From: Corynespora cassiicola | Lineage: Eukaryota; Ascomycota; Dothideomycetes; Pleosporales; Corynesporascaceae | DNA length: 64,000 nucleotides | Reading direction: 5' to 3' | NCBI GenBank assembly: GCA_022059125.1 | Contig: JAEUWY010000012.1 | Coordinates: 1,116,001-1,180,000, forward strand | Part shown: in pieces, positions 23,201-35,690 of the stretch | Position numbering within the stretch: position 1 is the stretch's first letter | How the letters are laid out: each line of letters opens with the position of its first letter | Position numbers and translations under genes: made by a program | The notes under the pieces: generated by a model | Database searches by the model: none | What the model was told of the DNA's origin: nothing | The model's input: the letters and a program-made list of their open reading frames with translations, nothing else

Positions 23201-25545
23201 CTGGGCCCAGCGTTCGCCCTCTCGGCCAGGAAAAGCAGAAAAAGCAGCGCCCAAGGTTCATCGCCCATGCACTGGCAGTTCACCTCTCCACACGCGACTC
23301 CCGCTGTCTCCCGCTGACGCTCGCAGCCGCTCCGCAAAGATCGGCGTCGCCCACCGTGCTCGCCGCGTGCCGCCCCGGACGACGATCATGACGGCGGCGC
23401 CTTACGAGATCCAGATGCAAGCCTGACGAGAGAAATGGCTCTGGCAGCAGCAGCAGCCCGCCCGGCGGTCCTGCAGCAGACAGAGCCCTCTGGCCGCTGC
23501 GTCGTGGTTCAAGCCCGGGTCGCCGCGGCGCCCACGTGGCCTGCACTTCCCTTTCCATGCACGCCCGCAGCACCGCAGACGAAGAAGCAACCCTCGAGCC
23601 AGCCCAACAACTATCCCGAGTGCGAGCCCGTCTCTCTCCAGCGCTGGGCCGACGCTGCAAAAGCAATTCTCCAGCCTGCTGGCCTCGTCCGCGCCCGTCC
23701 AGGTCACGCCACCTCGCGGGTGCCCTGCCATCCCATCGCCCCTGCTCGCTAGAGAACGTCCGATATGTGTTGAGCTGAAGGCATGGACGATCGCCCACCT
23801 TGCAACATCAACACCCACCCAGTCCCTCGACGCTGTGACGGCCCTCATCCCACACATGACTAGCCCCTCCCACCCTTCCTCGCACTCCCCGTCACGAGAT
23901 ACCCGACTGCTCCAGCTCAGACGCAAGATTGCCGACCCGAACCAGTTTCCCGATCCTGGCCTGCGCCGTCATCACTGCAGAGCCACTTGCTGCACCCTCA
24001 TCACCGTTGCACAGAGCCAGCCAGCCTTTTCTTCTCCCACGGCACCTCAGCGCCTCCCCACGGCTGCCTGGGCGCCCTCCCATCCTCCCTCCCCCTTCGC
24101 TCGCTCCATGCCGTCCGCATCCGTGAAAATGCCGCATCGATTCGCGTAGCCAACAGCCAGCATCCGGCGTGCAGCATACCTACACCTGCCGTGCGCCATT
24201 GGGGTAATAGACACGATTCGGACTCGGCCGTGCATTGTCCAACTCGCGGGCAGACTGATGTAGATTGATGGCGTAGCCCAGTAGAGGGGGACAGCGCATC
24301 CCTCGCCCCCTCTTTCCCGCCTTCCAATCCCTTCCTTTTTCTTTGTTTCCTGTCTTGCAGAGCGGGTGAGCAAGCGAACCGACATCACGCATGCTGCATG
24401 CGACAATTGCACAACGCGATGCCGTAGAACATGGGCAAGAAAAAAAAGGGCGAGGGAAGAGAAAAAGAGCAGGCCCACCACAATCTCGAGTCGACGAGAC
24501 GACGAGACCGCGCCATTCGTAAGCGGAACACGTTCGAGACGCGAGGCGCTGGGTGGAATTGATTGATGGTGCGCCTGCGCCTGCGCCTGCATGGCATTGC
24601 ATTCGATGTTCCCGTATCCCCCCCTCTGTCCATTCTGCCACTCTCTCCGCACCCCACCCCCCTTCCTCCTGCACCCCCACCATCCGACGCGCCTACAGCG
24701 CACACATACCTTCCCCTTTTGCCCCCCAGTGCATACGTCTCCATCAACCCAAGAGACGCTGTGCGTCGGCGGCAAAATATGGGACAGCCGTCTCCCCCGT
24801 CCTTGTCTTGTGCTCCACTCATCTGTCGGGGAACGGGGGGACGAGGCATGAGCGCCCCATCCGGGTCCACAGCGTTGGAATCAGGCCGACAAAGGAAGAA
24901 AAGGAAACGAGAAGAAGGAAGGCGCTTGGAGACGTCGGTGCCCCGAACCGGTTAGCCAGACGTCGACCGTTTACTGCAACGAACAAAAGCAATATACGAA
25001 TCCACCACAGCTGGGGGCTGTGTATATGTGCTGTTTGGAGCGGCAGCCGCAGCGGCTCCTTCACACCATGGGCAGTGCAAGGCAAAACAAGGCTCACACA
25101 AAGCAACGAGCAAAGACAGGTAGGCATAGCAGCAAGGAAAAGGAAGCAAACTCGATACGTAAATTCCGCAGGTGAAACTGTTGAAGATGTCCGTTGGATG
25201 CGCGCCGGTGCATCGAATCGAGATGGAGAGGGAAACCAGAGGGAACAAGAAAACAAAAAGCTTCATCTGTCTGCCATACTCGACCATCGATCGCGTCCGG
25301 AACCCCTCTGAGAATGTCCTACCCACCACCGGGCATCATGTACGAGAGCCATGTCCGTTCACCCCACACCGCACCGCACCGCATCTTCTGGTTCCCTCCA
25401 TTCGTGCATATGTGTCGTGGCCGCGCGGTGCATTTTACGAAAAGGAAGGCCAATGTTCGATGTCGATGCAATAGCATTTGCTCATGTACCTACCTGGCTG
25501 CGTGGCCAATCTAATCACCTTCCTTGGCCTACGTACATCCCTCCA

Positions 25546-25561
25546 TCCATCCATCCATCCC
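25546..25561. repeat. CATC/ATCC tandem repeat
   Basis: The tetranucleotide ATCC repeats about four to five times (CCATCCATCCATCC). It is one of several microsatellites in the gene-free block. No function is implied. Confidence 0.7.
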
Positions 25562-25821
25562 AACCCACATCAACCCACATATGCAAATCTCACGTCCCTC
25601 CCAAACCCTAACCCGACTCTACCTTGCATCCCACCCCCCGGCCCCCGCTCCCAGAAGGGAAGAAAATGCAATATGCCAACAAACCGGCTTTCCCCTCCCT
25701 TCTTCCGTCCCCAGGTTCGCATCTTTTGCGCGGAGCATGCTGCCAGGAGGGGTCAAGAGCCCGAAGTGAGGGGATGGTGAGGGGGGGAAGGGTAGATTAT
25801 AGATTGTAGGCTTTTTTTTTA

Positions 25822-25862
25822 TTGATTGATTGAATGATTGATAGATTGCATTGCATTGCATC
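25822..25862. repeat. ATTG-rich imperfect repeat
   Basis: GATTGATTGATTG is followed by variants and by GCATTGCATTGCAT, directly after a T run. This gives a short AT-rich island in otherwise GC-rich DNA. Confidence 0.65.
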
Positions 25863-27200
25863 GACGCACTAAGCCATGGCAACAGCAAAATGCCCAAGTC
25901 AAGCGGTGGAGATTAGGTTCAGCGGCACAAATGTGCAATCGTGGATCTCCTCGGGGACGAGTCGAATCGGATCGAGGCACGGGACAGTAGTCAGGGCTCA
26001 GATCTCCCTCGGTGAGGGTCTAGAACGAAGGGGAGAAGATTATACAGCAAGAAGACCTGAAAGTCTCTCTAGTCAGGTCCCCCGTTGGATCGCTCATTCA
26101 GAATAGAGCAAGAGATTCGCCAGCTTCAATACACATCCAATGGCCGATCTGTAGACTAGACGCTCGGACAGGTAGCGTTGCGGCAGTTTTGGGTGCAAGC
26201 GCCAGAGCTATGCGGCTTAGTCGCAAATCTTGCAATATGTTTCTCACCACCTCATCCCATCCCAATCCATATCACGCAGAAAGTCCCCATCCTCAACCAA
26301 CAGCACGCCCCGGAGCCTCCTCCCTCTGCTCAAATCCGCAACCCAAGAAAAACCCACCCCAGACCAAAAAAAAACAAGAAAAAACGACAAGACGCCCAAC
26401 CTAGCACCGCACAAGAAAAAAAGTAAACAGAATCCCAAGCCAGCCGCCAGCCCGCCCCCCCCCCCGCCCCACAACCCATTCTTTCCCTCGCGCCCAACTC
26501 CGCCGATCGCCTCACCTCGTATATGCCTACCTACCTACTTTCCCAAATCCCCCCCCCCCCAACCTCGAAAGGTATGCCCTACATCCCTAGCCTCCAGCCA
26601 CAGCCCACACCCAAGCCCCTCTCCCCCATCATCCATCTTTCCCGCTCCACAGCATTTGCTTTTTTCCTCGCCTCGCCTTCCTACCCTCTTCCCCCCTAGC
26701 ATCGGCGCCATAATCCCACCCCTCGGCTCCAACTCCCAGCCAAAGAACGCATTCCGGACCAAAAAAGCCCGGGCGCCGCTGGGGGAAAAAAAAGGGCGTG
26801 TGAGGGTACGAGATGTGGGTCATCCCTTCGCCTTTTTTTCTTATACTTGCTTTTTTGGAAGGGGGGGGGACTTTCGCAGGGGAGGGTGAGGCCTGGGACC
26901 CTTGTAAACTCAATTGTTCCTTGTGGGCGGCTCTGCCACTGTATTTGCTTTTTTTCCCTTGCTCGAGGTGGGCGGGCGGGCGGACGGACGGACGTTCTAG
27001 GGGGGGTTGGCGATGGGGATTGATGGGTAGAGCGTAAGAGGGCAAGGCGGGCGGGCGATCGCGTCGTGGGGGAGATGAATCTGTGTGCAAGTCATTGTTG
27101 TCTAGATCTGTGACGAGGCGGGCGGACGGCGGGGCGGGACGGCAGGTAAAACCAACCCTAACTTCCTAGGCAGAAAGCTTTTTTTTTATTCGTCGCGTTT

Positions 27201-30200
27201 GCGTGTGATGAGGTTAGTTTGGGCGGAATAGAGCTCTGCCTTTTTTTTCTTCTTCTTCTTCCCAGCTTGGTGCTTGGTCTGTCGGCCTTTCGAAGAGCCT
27301 CTTCCGGGGACGTCCCGAGGGACCGCGCAGATTGCCATGATGCGAGAAGGCTGATTAGGTAGCCATTCAAGCCTTGTACCGTATGGGCCCTGCTTTTCTG
27401 CAATGTGTGTGGCACTTGCTTTGGCGCAAAGGGTTTATATTCCTTATTCTACGCGACCCGGCTCGTCGCAAACGCTGGCCAGGTCGCTAGCTAGCGCTCA
27501 AAGCTTACCTGGCGGTGGGGAATTTGCAAAGGAAAAAGCAATATCGCGTCGTTTTTTTCGACTTGGGTACCCCCCTCCCCAGAATGATGCGCCAGGCGCA
27601 ATGTACGTTTGTATGCATATGTACGTGTAGGTGCTGTTTTTCTGCCCGAAGGGGAGGAGCCCAGGGTCGGTCCGCTAGGGGGTTCGGGGGGTTGATCCCG
27701 GTGACGCTACTTGAGCTTTCGTGGTCTAGGTGTCTTTGCTTTTTCGAGAGACCGTGTCTGGGTGTTCGACTTGGCTGATGTAGCCTGTGGGGACGCACGG
27801 GAGCGTGCCGTATAACGTCATGGCTGAGGGCGCGGTGGAGATGGGGAAGGAGAAAGTCCTGCGAGGTACATGACAAGGTTAGCGGAGTACATGGTGGCCC
27901 TCTGAGCGTGCTTGGTTTGAGGCGTAGGCTTGTATGACAAATGTGGGCTTTTGAGAATCGTTGCGGAGAGTATGTAGGTGGCGTTGATGTTGTGGGGAGC
28001 GAGGTAGTCACCGTGGTCAGCCTCACGTACCGCCTATGCCCTCTTGGGCGCGAGATGCATTTGTCTTGCACGGGCGAGCTAAATCCCGTCTTGACCCCGA
28101 GGTTAACGGTCTGCATCAAGGTCCAAGCGATATGGAGGCCCAAAAGCCACCGCCTCCAGAGTCAAGACGTTGTGCGTTAACGTTTGTGTGCTTTTGATCT
28201 AGGGTTCACACTGTGCATTTGTGGTGCCCTCTCAGTCCCAAGTGTATCATTATGATCCTAATTCGTCGCTCAATGTGGAAGTTTGTTTCGATTGTGTGGG
28301 CGATGTGTATGCCTTTCCGCTCGTAACAGTAATCGTTGTGGTTGCGGCAACGGGGGTCGTGGTACGCACTCTATGGGGCAAACCAGCATACTACTGGCAC
28401 TGTGGCGTCTGGCAGTAGGATGATAAGGGTTCGAGTGTACGAAGAGGTTCTAGTAGCGTTCGATCTATACCACGTTTCGTCTGTCGTATGCCTGTCAGCA
28501 TGAGCTGATAGATGGGACTCGGTGAGACCCAAAGTCAGCATCGTGCTAGAGCAAAGGGGTTGTTCTATGAGAAGATCCGATGCATCTATCGCTGTGAGCG
28601 CTTCGACAATATGGCAACTGCCAAGTTTGAGCGAGTCATGAAGAGTCTCTTCAGGGACGGGTGCAGAAGTCACAGATTGAAGCCCGAACATTGCAAAATT
28701 TACAAGTGCTTCACTGTCACAGAACATTGATAGCCGCGATCTACAGAGGTCGCATTTCTCATCCTGCTGGGAACTGTTATGCATCTGGTGTTATCTTCAC
28801 AAAGGTATGCATCTTCTCTGCCATGATGCTATTCAGCTACCATGTTTTCCCGCTCCATCGAATGGAGAATGTTCGCGCTGGGCCGGCTGTCACCACTTGT
28901 AGGATTTCACAATGCCCATTTGTGTTGCTATGGGCTTGGAAAGGTTGTACGCCATGCATCCCTATGTGAGGATATGACGTGTCAGAGTGTAATAAGGAGA
29001 CAGGTTCGGCTCGATGGAGACAGTGCGTCGTTGGCGCGGGGGGAGGCCACCGTTTCTCGTCATGATGGTTCTCTACCAAGAAAATCATAGTGAGCGTTGT
29101 AATTTGGAGCCCTAAAGGAGGTCAGGGGCTTGAGGAAGGAGTGGCAGGCAAGTAGCAGGCACCAGTTGTTGTAGAAGTGCCAGTGCGTGCTTCGCTACGC
29201 CGTGGGCATCATGGACACCTCATCATCCCCTCACCCTTGTGTGACAAATGGAGATCCAGTCACTGTTCTCGGGCATGTGATCACCAATCGTTCGCATTGA
29301 CGGCATGGCTGTCGTATTTTCAAGGTGCATGAGTTGGCAAAGTGGTTTCAAACAAGGCCTTGAGCATACTACTGCAGTTACCGGTCGGACTCTGCCAACT
29401 CCGGAGCGTCTCGGGGTCATACTGTCAGGAATATCCGAGCTTCGACTCGGGAGTAACACGGCTCGAGTGATGGCGATTATTCCGATGCCCGTTGCGCCAT
29501 TTACCTCTTCATAGAGTGGCGGTGTATATTCAGGTGCGGAGCATATCGTTTGGTCATGAGTAGGGCTCTCCAGGGCCTCCCTGAAGGAGTCTATAATGAG
29601 TATACGTAGGCAAGGGGAGATGCAAAGTTTGTCGGTTGGCTCGGATCTAAGCAAAGCCTTCTGATCACGACGACGCTCACCGGGTAGGATGCCCCTCGCA
29701 GTCTATCGGTATTCGGGGCAAGTCGCCTCAAGTATGGTGCAAAAGGGCTATTCCATTCTGACCGTTACCAAAAAAAAAACGGCGTGGGTCTGTGACTTGC
29801 AGATGCAAACATCGTTCGATCCAATCTCCGTTGAAAGCGATGGCCATGGAGTTTCCCTCCTCTCGAGTCGGAAACAGCGACAGGAACAGGAAAGGGTGTG
29901 AATGATGACAACGAGGAAACTGCCAGGGCTCCAAAGTTACATCCCGGAGCGTCAAACGCAGGGCTTTTGCTGGTCCATGGTATCGCCCAGGGCTAGATCC
30001 AGCAGCATGGAGGTCGTGAGCTGGCAGGATAAACCACGTTCTGCTGGCCTCTACCCTTACATGCGTGACGGAACAGAGTGCCACTACAATCACATCGTCG
30101 TAGATGGAACTTTATCGATGCGACAGAAAAACGGAGACTGGTGGTCTAGGAGATTTTAGAAGGTTCTGCAGCATAACGTGTCGCAACCCAGCCTATGAGG

Positions 30201-32900
30201 CCCCCCCTCTGGCAAGCGTCTTTCCACAGGCATTCGGGAATACCTCGCCATGCCTCGGCTGCCATCGAGTCACAAGATTCACCACAGAACTCTGTCGGCG
30301 ATGATCAGATACCCGGACGGCCACGATGCTGGACACCAAATCAGCGTCGCCCCATCTCTACGCATTACGTTCTGTATATGCTGTTGCAGATCGCAATGAC
30401 GAAAACTATTGGAACCCGTGCCGAACGGATGGTCGGGTCGCAACTCTGCACATCCCATCATGCCCAACTGCCTGATTGCATGATCTGGACACTCCACTGC
30501 CTTGAACATTGGTATAACGGCGCGGCCGAGCACCACCTGCAGAGTAATAGGGGCTTTTTCTTTGGTGATAAGGGTGCTCGTGTACTGACTCGCGATGCAC
30601 GATTTGCTACGGAGCTATCCTCCGACGTTTGTTGCGTTTGAAAAAAAAGGCCCGGAACAAGCCGCTTAGAAGGACAATGTATAAAAAAAGGGGAGCTTCC
30701 ACTGCCGATCGACGTCTCGTAAATGCAGGACACCGAAAACGATCGTGATAATGCGGCCAGCTGCATCGAAACCCTGCTTGTCCGGGTTCGCCATCCCCAT
30801 AACCCCTACGAGGCAGGCATCGTCTAGCTACAGGAATTCGCTTTGCTGAAGCTGGGAGCGACTGAGCGTCGCCAAAGCGATCAGATCCTATTCGAGGAAG
30901 CGCTCGGCAGCAATTCCCTCTTGGCCCACTACAGAAAAGGTTTTCTGAAACACTTAGATGGTGGTAGACCGCAGGGTGCGCTCGGCGTCAGCAAGTGTCG
31001 TACGATGCCGGCGGGAAGGGATATCTATTCGAGCTTGTTGCTTCTGAATAGGAAAAGGACTACAAGGATTACGTATACTTCGGGATCAATAGCTTACAGG
31101 GCAGTCGACAGCGTAGTGAGGCTGTTTTGAAAATGCCGACTGCTGTGGCCACGCCAGGGTCTTGTTGGCCACAAGGAAGCGAGCCAAGCGCTGAATCGAG
31201 ATCCTTTCAGGCTTACACACATTGTAGAGCCCCGAACGAGACCCTGAGAGAAGCGAAATGGCCATGTCTTGACGTCGTCTGGAATCATCGCATTCTGCGC
31301 TGACGGTCAGGCATAGCAATGGGTAGCACAACGTGTCTGCACATCTGACTACTGCTCTTCTACCGATCGTAATCGGCATCGCCGAGCAGCCTCGCCGTAG
31401 GGTGGGCATCAAGGGGTTGAATGCCTTGCTTGCCAGATCCCGCGTGAGTTGGTTGTCCTAGGGGTTGGATTACGACGTGCCCGCGAAGGCGAACTGGCGG
31501 AAAGTGTAGGCTCCGTGTCGAGGTGGGCTAGGTGGGTCCCAAATGTGCCAGCAATATCGTAGCAGAGCAACCAACCTGCGGCGTATAGAGCAAGTAAACT
31601 CAGGCAATAAACTCTGGAACCTCCTGACTCCCTCCAAAGAGTCCGAGCCTGGGGAGCACATGTGGGGCATTGCCATATCCGCCGGAGTGTGGGGCTTTCT
31701 GGTGTGAAGGTCTCCTGTGAAACTGGGAGACTGGGAACCTCCCTCGCCTACTGTGAGCGTGCCTGTGGTATATTGAAGCCCACACTTGCGGTCGTATATA
31801 GTACCAATGCACTTAATGCTGCTCCTAAGGGGCGAGTGGGTGCCAGGTGGCACTCTTGTAGCTTGCCGAGTAGTCAAAGCTCCTCGCACTCGCAAAAACC
31901 CTGTTGTTGCTCGGTGTATGTATTACCCCGGTTGAGGAGGCCGTCTAGTGTGTTTTTTTGTTGGCTCTCAAAACATCGCCGTGCTGGCGGCGACAGCGAG
32001 CGAGGTCGAAGGGTTTGCTGGACACTGACCGCCGGATAGGGACAGATTGCACCCTGGCAATCTTGGATCATCAAAGAAACATCATGCAACAGATATCCGT
32101 GCCAACAGTGTGGTGATCCCAGGAGAGGTGTGGGTAGGAGTAGGAATGCCTAGGCGATGACCGAGCTCATGTGACTTGCCGGCATCGAAACAGATCCAGG
32201 GCAAGCGACTGGGGTGAAACGTAGGTAATTTCGAGATACCTATCATCGGCTTCGAATGACACGATAGACGAAACGCTATCACAAATGGCTCGGCTGCATC
32301 GTCAGCCTTTTCTTGGGCGGCACGAGTAGCGGTCGCATGCGCGCGTGCGGGCGCGGGATGGAGTCGCAAATTGACTCTGGCCGTCACTCAGCCACCGAGA
32401 GGCCACGGAGGAACCTTGTCTGACGTCGGGCCTGGCATCTGATGCTCTGGAGCCCTGGCGCGCAGGCCACGGCGGTGGCCGCATGCACCCCACTTTGACG
32501 ATTGGTATCGATAAGATGAGAAAAAAAATGAAGGACGGATCCGAGTTCGGAGCAGGACGCAGGATCAGACACGGCCGGGAGCGAGCATGACAGTGGGAGG
32601 GGAGCTGTCAAAGTGTCAAAGCTGCCTGTCATTACGGTGGCAGGCGCACCAGGCGCGACGGAAGACGACTTCACCGCCTGAGGCTGATCTTGAATCATTC
32701 TGATGGCTTGAAACACAAGCTGTTCGGCCATGTCGGCGCGATGACAGGCCGCAGGATCCCGGGCCGGGTCTCTGCTCACGTTTTAGTCGGAGAATGGCCT
32801 CAATCTGTATTCAAGCGATCTTACATGATCGCTACCGATAATCTACCAGTGGCGCATCTGCCTAAATCATGCACCTAAAACGAGGTGTTGTGGGTAGTCG
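27201..32900. other. gene-free block of balanced composition
   Basis: These 5.7 kb are less GC-extreme than either side and lack the homopolymer runs. Reading frames stay under about 150 codons, overlap on both strands and show no domain, signal peptide or splice-joined exons that I can defend. I found no transposase, reverse transcriptase or long terminal repeats, so it does not look like a recent element. A long non-coding transcript or a decayed sequence remains possible. Confidence 0.45.
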
Positions 32901-34226
32901 ACGGCATCGGATCAGGACGATTCAAGGGGAAAAAAAAAAAGCCGCCGTGTGAAGATGGCGAATCACAGCGGAGCTGCAAGTATCGAGGGCAGCCTCGCTC
33001 TTCCGGTTGCGGTGGATGGACGGGGGGACTCGTGTTGCCTCGCACGCGAGGACGCAGGAGCTGGATTGGATCTCGTGGGGCAGGGCATGGCCGGGCATGG
33101 GGCGCGGCGGCGCGTGCTGCAAGAGGTTCGATGCGATGCGTGGACAGAAATAGCATCGGGGGCGCACATGGATCTGTGGCGTTCCCCTGGCTTGGCCACG
33201 GCAGAGGGCGATGCTAGAAGGTCATTGGGGTTCCGGGCTCGTTCGACGTTGCAAGCCACCGATCTGGCGCAAATGCAAAGAGGAGCGCAGCGAGAAGGCA
33301 AAGCAGAGCAAAGCAGCAAGACCAGGCGAGGGCGCAGTCGAGGTTGGGGGGAGGGGGGATGGAATGGAATGGAATGGCAATGGTGCGGCGGCTGTGGAGC
33401 GTCGGGATGATGCCTGCGGCGCTTTGTTGCGAACAGTGGTTGCAGCGACCGATCGCATCGCCGCAACAGCGCATCACGACGCGTGCCTGTTGGCGGGCGT
33501 GCTGAAAGAGGGCAAGGCCGGGCCCCACGTCGCAACGGGCCTACTGGATGCTTGGGTGGACAGAAGGGAGCTAGAAGGCCGCGTGCATGCAACAGAACAG
33601 GGCGGAGGAGTTCAGGCGCGCGCGCGCTCGCGAGTAATTGCCTGGGGGGCGAGCGGCGGTGGGTGCTGGCAGGTCGGTGCTGGCGGTAGGGTGGCATGGT
33701 AGCATGGCAGCAATGGGCGGCGGCAGGGTAGCGTGGGTGGTGGCATGGCAGGTGAGAAATGGGGCATCATGCCACTTTCCCGGGGACAGCAGCAGGGCGC
33801 AGGAGCTCGTCTGCTCCCGTGGTGAGAGAATACGGCACGGCGGGGGCACGGCGGTGCGATTGGGAGGGTGTCATATCTGGCGCGATATAGTGTTTAGATG
33901 CAATCTCAAAGACTATAGCGCCCCGATACAGAAGGGCTGGCATGGCGTGGAGGCGCCCAGGCAGATCCTGGGACGGGTACCCGTTAGGTACTCGGACCAC
34001 GCTGACAGCGGCAGGGCGCATGGGAAATGCCAGCACGGACGCGCTGAGGGCGGCGGGCAGGTGTTTCGTCGCGGGCGAACGAGGACAGAACCATGGTGTA
34101 GCACCAGACACGTGTCGGCGGCGGCGGCGGGCCAGCAGTGCAGTGCTAGGCGGTCGGGGCGGGCAGGCAAGAGGGGGCGAGGGCGAGAGACGGGGAGCGC
34201 GACGGGGAGCGATGGGCAGCTCGGGG

Positions 34227-34256
34227 GAGCCATGGAGCCATGGAGCCATGGAGCCA
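34227..34256. repeat. 8-bp minisatellite, GGAGCCAT x about 4
   Basis: Four near-perfect tandem copies of GGAGCCAT, beginning after a G run. It is part of a cluster of unrelated small tandem repeats between 34.2 and 35.4 kb. Confidence 0.8.
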
Positions 34257-34601
34257 TTGGGCGTGGCATGGCGGGTGCCAGATCTGGCTATTCGATCTGA
34301 CGTAACCGAGCCGTGGCAGCCGGGGCCCTCTGTATGTTTATTCGCGCCGGCGTGCTGGGACGGGGCACTCGACGGCTCGGACGGGGGTCGATGGGCGTGG
34401 ACGGGCGCAGACGGGCGCAGATGGGTTAGATGGGCTCAGATGGGCTCCCCCCATGTGGCAACCAAAAGTGGCCTGATTATTTTTGCGCCGATTCGTCGAG
34501 CGGGCGCACCAGCCAGGCCTGCGCGGGCGTGGGCGGCGGCGTGCCATGATGGGCAGAGCGGCTGTCGACTTGGGTCTGGCAGGGCGCGCGGCGAGTCGCG
34601 G

Positions 34602-34655
34602 GCGGGCATGGCGGGCACGGCGGGCACGGCGGGCATGGCGGGCATTGCGGGCATT
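34602..34655. repeat. 9-bp minisatellite, GCGGGCATG type x 6
   Basis: Six tandem 9-mers with the core GCGGGCA followed by TG, CG, CG, TG, TT and TT. The unit length is a multiple of three, which keeps chance frames open through it. Confidence 0.85.
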
Positions 34656-34869
34656 CTGATCTGCCCTTCCCCTCGAGAAGATTCTCCGACGCTTCTTCAG
34701 CGCCCTGGACGCGGCCGGCGGCAGAGCCCTCGGCTGCACGCTGGCCTGCGACTGGCCGGCCCAACGTCCGCCGGCGAGCCCCCGCCTGATCGATTCAAGA
34801 ACCCTGAAATCTGGGACGCATCCTGCGCGGGCGTCTCCTTTCGGCAGCCATCAGCAGACGCGCAGGGGC

Positions 34870-34912
34870 GGCGGGCAGGCGGGCAGGCGGGCAGGCAGGC
34901 AGGCAAGCAGGC
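34870..34912. repeat. GGGCAGGC / AGGC tandem repeat
   Basis: GCGGGCAG units pass into GCAG and AGGC units over about 43 bases, strongly G-rich on the plus strand. Confidence 0.75.
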
Positions 34913-34948
34913 CAGCACAGAAGCATGGCAGGCGGCCGCATGAACGGC

Positions 34949-35029
34949 GAGGGCCAGCACGGCGAGCAGCGCGGCGATCGCAGGACCAGCAGGCCAGCAG
35001 CCGCGGGCGCCCTCGCCGTGCTGGCCCTC
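34949..35029. repeat. 18-bp perfect inverted repeat (long hairpin)
   Basis: The arm at 34949-34966 (GAGGGCCAGCACGGCGAG) is the exact reverse complement of 35012-35029, separated by 45 bases. Transcribed from either strand it would fold into a GC-rich 18-bp stem. It lies close to the point where strand skew changes sign. Function is unknown. Confidence 0.85.
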
Positions 35030-35380
35030 ATCGCGCTCTGGCGCCAAGCGGCTGCCCTGGTGCGGTTGACAGGATGCGAGAGCCGGGCGGGCTGCATGGT
35101 ACGACCGGGTCCCAGCTCGGCTGCATCGATGATCGATTTTGCGATGATTCGTTCCAAGGGGCCGGTCCTTTCTGCCCGCAGGCGGCGTCGAGGGAGCAGC
35201 AGCAAACCGGTATAGCGCCGCTGCCAGGCTGCCCGGCTGCTGCAGACGCGGCGACGCGGCCAAACGGCAGCGCAGCGCATCGCGGAGGCGACTCGGCCGC
35301 TCTGCATGGCCATCGCTGCTGCTGTCGTCGCCGTCGCTGCTGCGGCCGCGCCTCCGGGCGCCTGAGTGGGTGCTGCGCGC

Positions 35381-35410
35381 CTCCGCTGGCCTCTGCTGGC
35401 CTCTGCTGGC
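35381..35410. repeat. 10-bp minisatellite, CTCYGCTGGC x 3
   Basis: Three tandem decamers, CTCCGCTGGC then two CTCTGCTGGC, on the C-rich side of the skew change. Confidence 0.75.
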
Positions 35411-35600
35411 CCGTCGTCGACAGACAGGCTCGGCGTGCGCTGCTGATCTTGCCGTGAGCGCCATGGCCATGGCTGCCCCAGTGCTCCTTTAGGGGCGACG
35501 CGATCCGATTCAAGCCATGGACAAGGGGCCGCCGCGCACAGATTCGCTTCGCCCGGGGTGCGATTCGAGTCTGTCCCAAAAGAAGACAGAGATCACGGCC

Positions 35601-35690
35601 GCTGCTGGTGCTGCTGCTGCTGGTGCTGCTGCTGGTGCTGGTGCTGCTTCTGCTGCCTCTGCTGCTGCGTCGCCTGCTGCTGGCTGCTTT
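35601..35690. repeat. interrupted CTG/GCTG trinucleotide tract
   Basis: About 90 bases are dominated by CTG and GGTGCTG units. The tract keeps several frames open and explains Leu-, Ala- and Cys-rich chance peptides in this area. Confidence 0.8.

Larger units (their letters stand above)
23201..27200. other. gene-free GC-rich block with homopolymer runs
   Basis: Plus-strand composition turns C-rich from about 23.2 kb. It becomes purine-rich near 24.75-25.3 kb, pyrimidine-rich again to about 26.7 kb, then G-rich. Runs of 10-12 C occur near 26450 and 26550. Small tandem repeats (CATC, ATTG, CGCCTG) are scattered through it. Overlapping frames of up to about 250 codons exist on both strands at once and are proline/arginine/serine-rich, as expected by chance in GC-rich DNA. 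No exon chain or domain could be supported. Confidence 0.5.

Noticed and set aside
22535..23426. Overlapping frames of 239 and 272 codons on opposite strands
   Set aside because: Both are low-complexity (Pro/Ser/Arg), exist together only because the DNA is GC-rich, and show no domain or exon chain.
25600..25620. AAACCCTAACCC resembling telomere repeat
   Set aside because: Only one and a half units; no array, so not a telomere or interstitial telomeric tract.
27201..32900. Possible decayed transposon
   Set aside because: No terminal repeats, target-site duplications, or reverse-transcriptase or transposase motifs could be found by eye.
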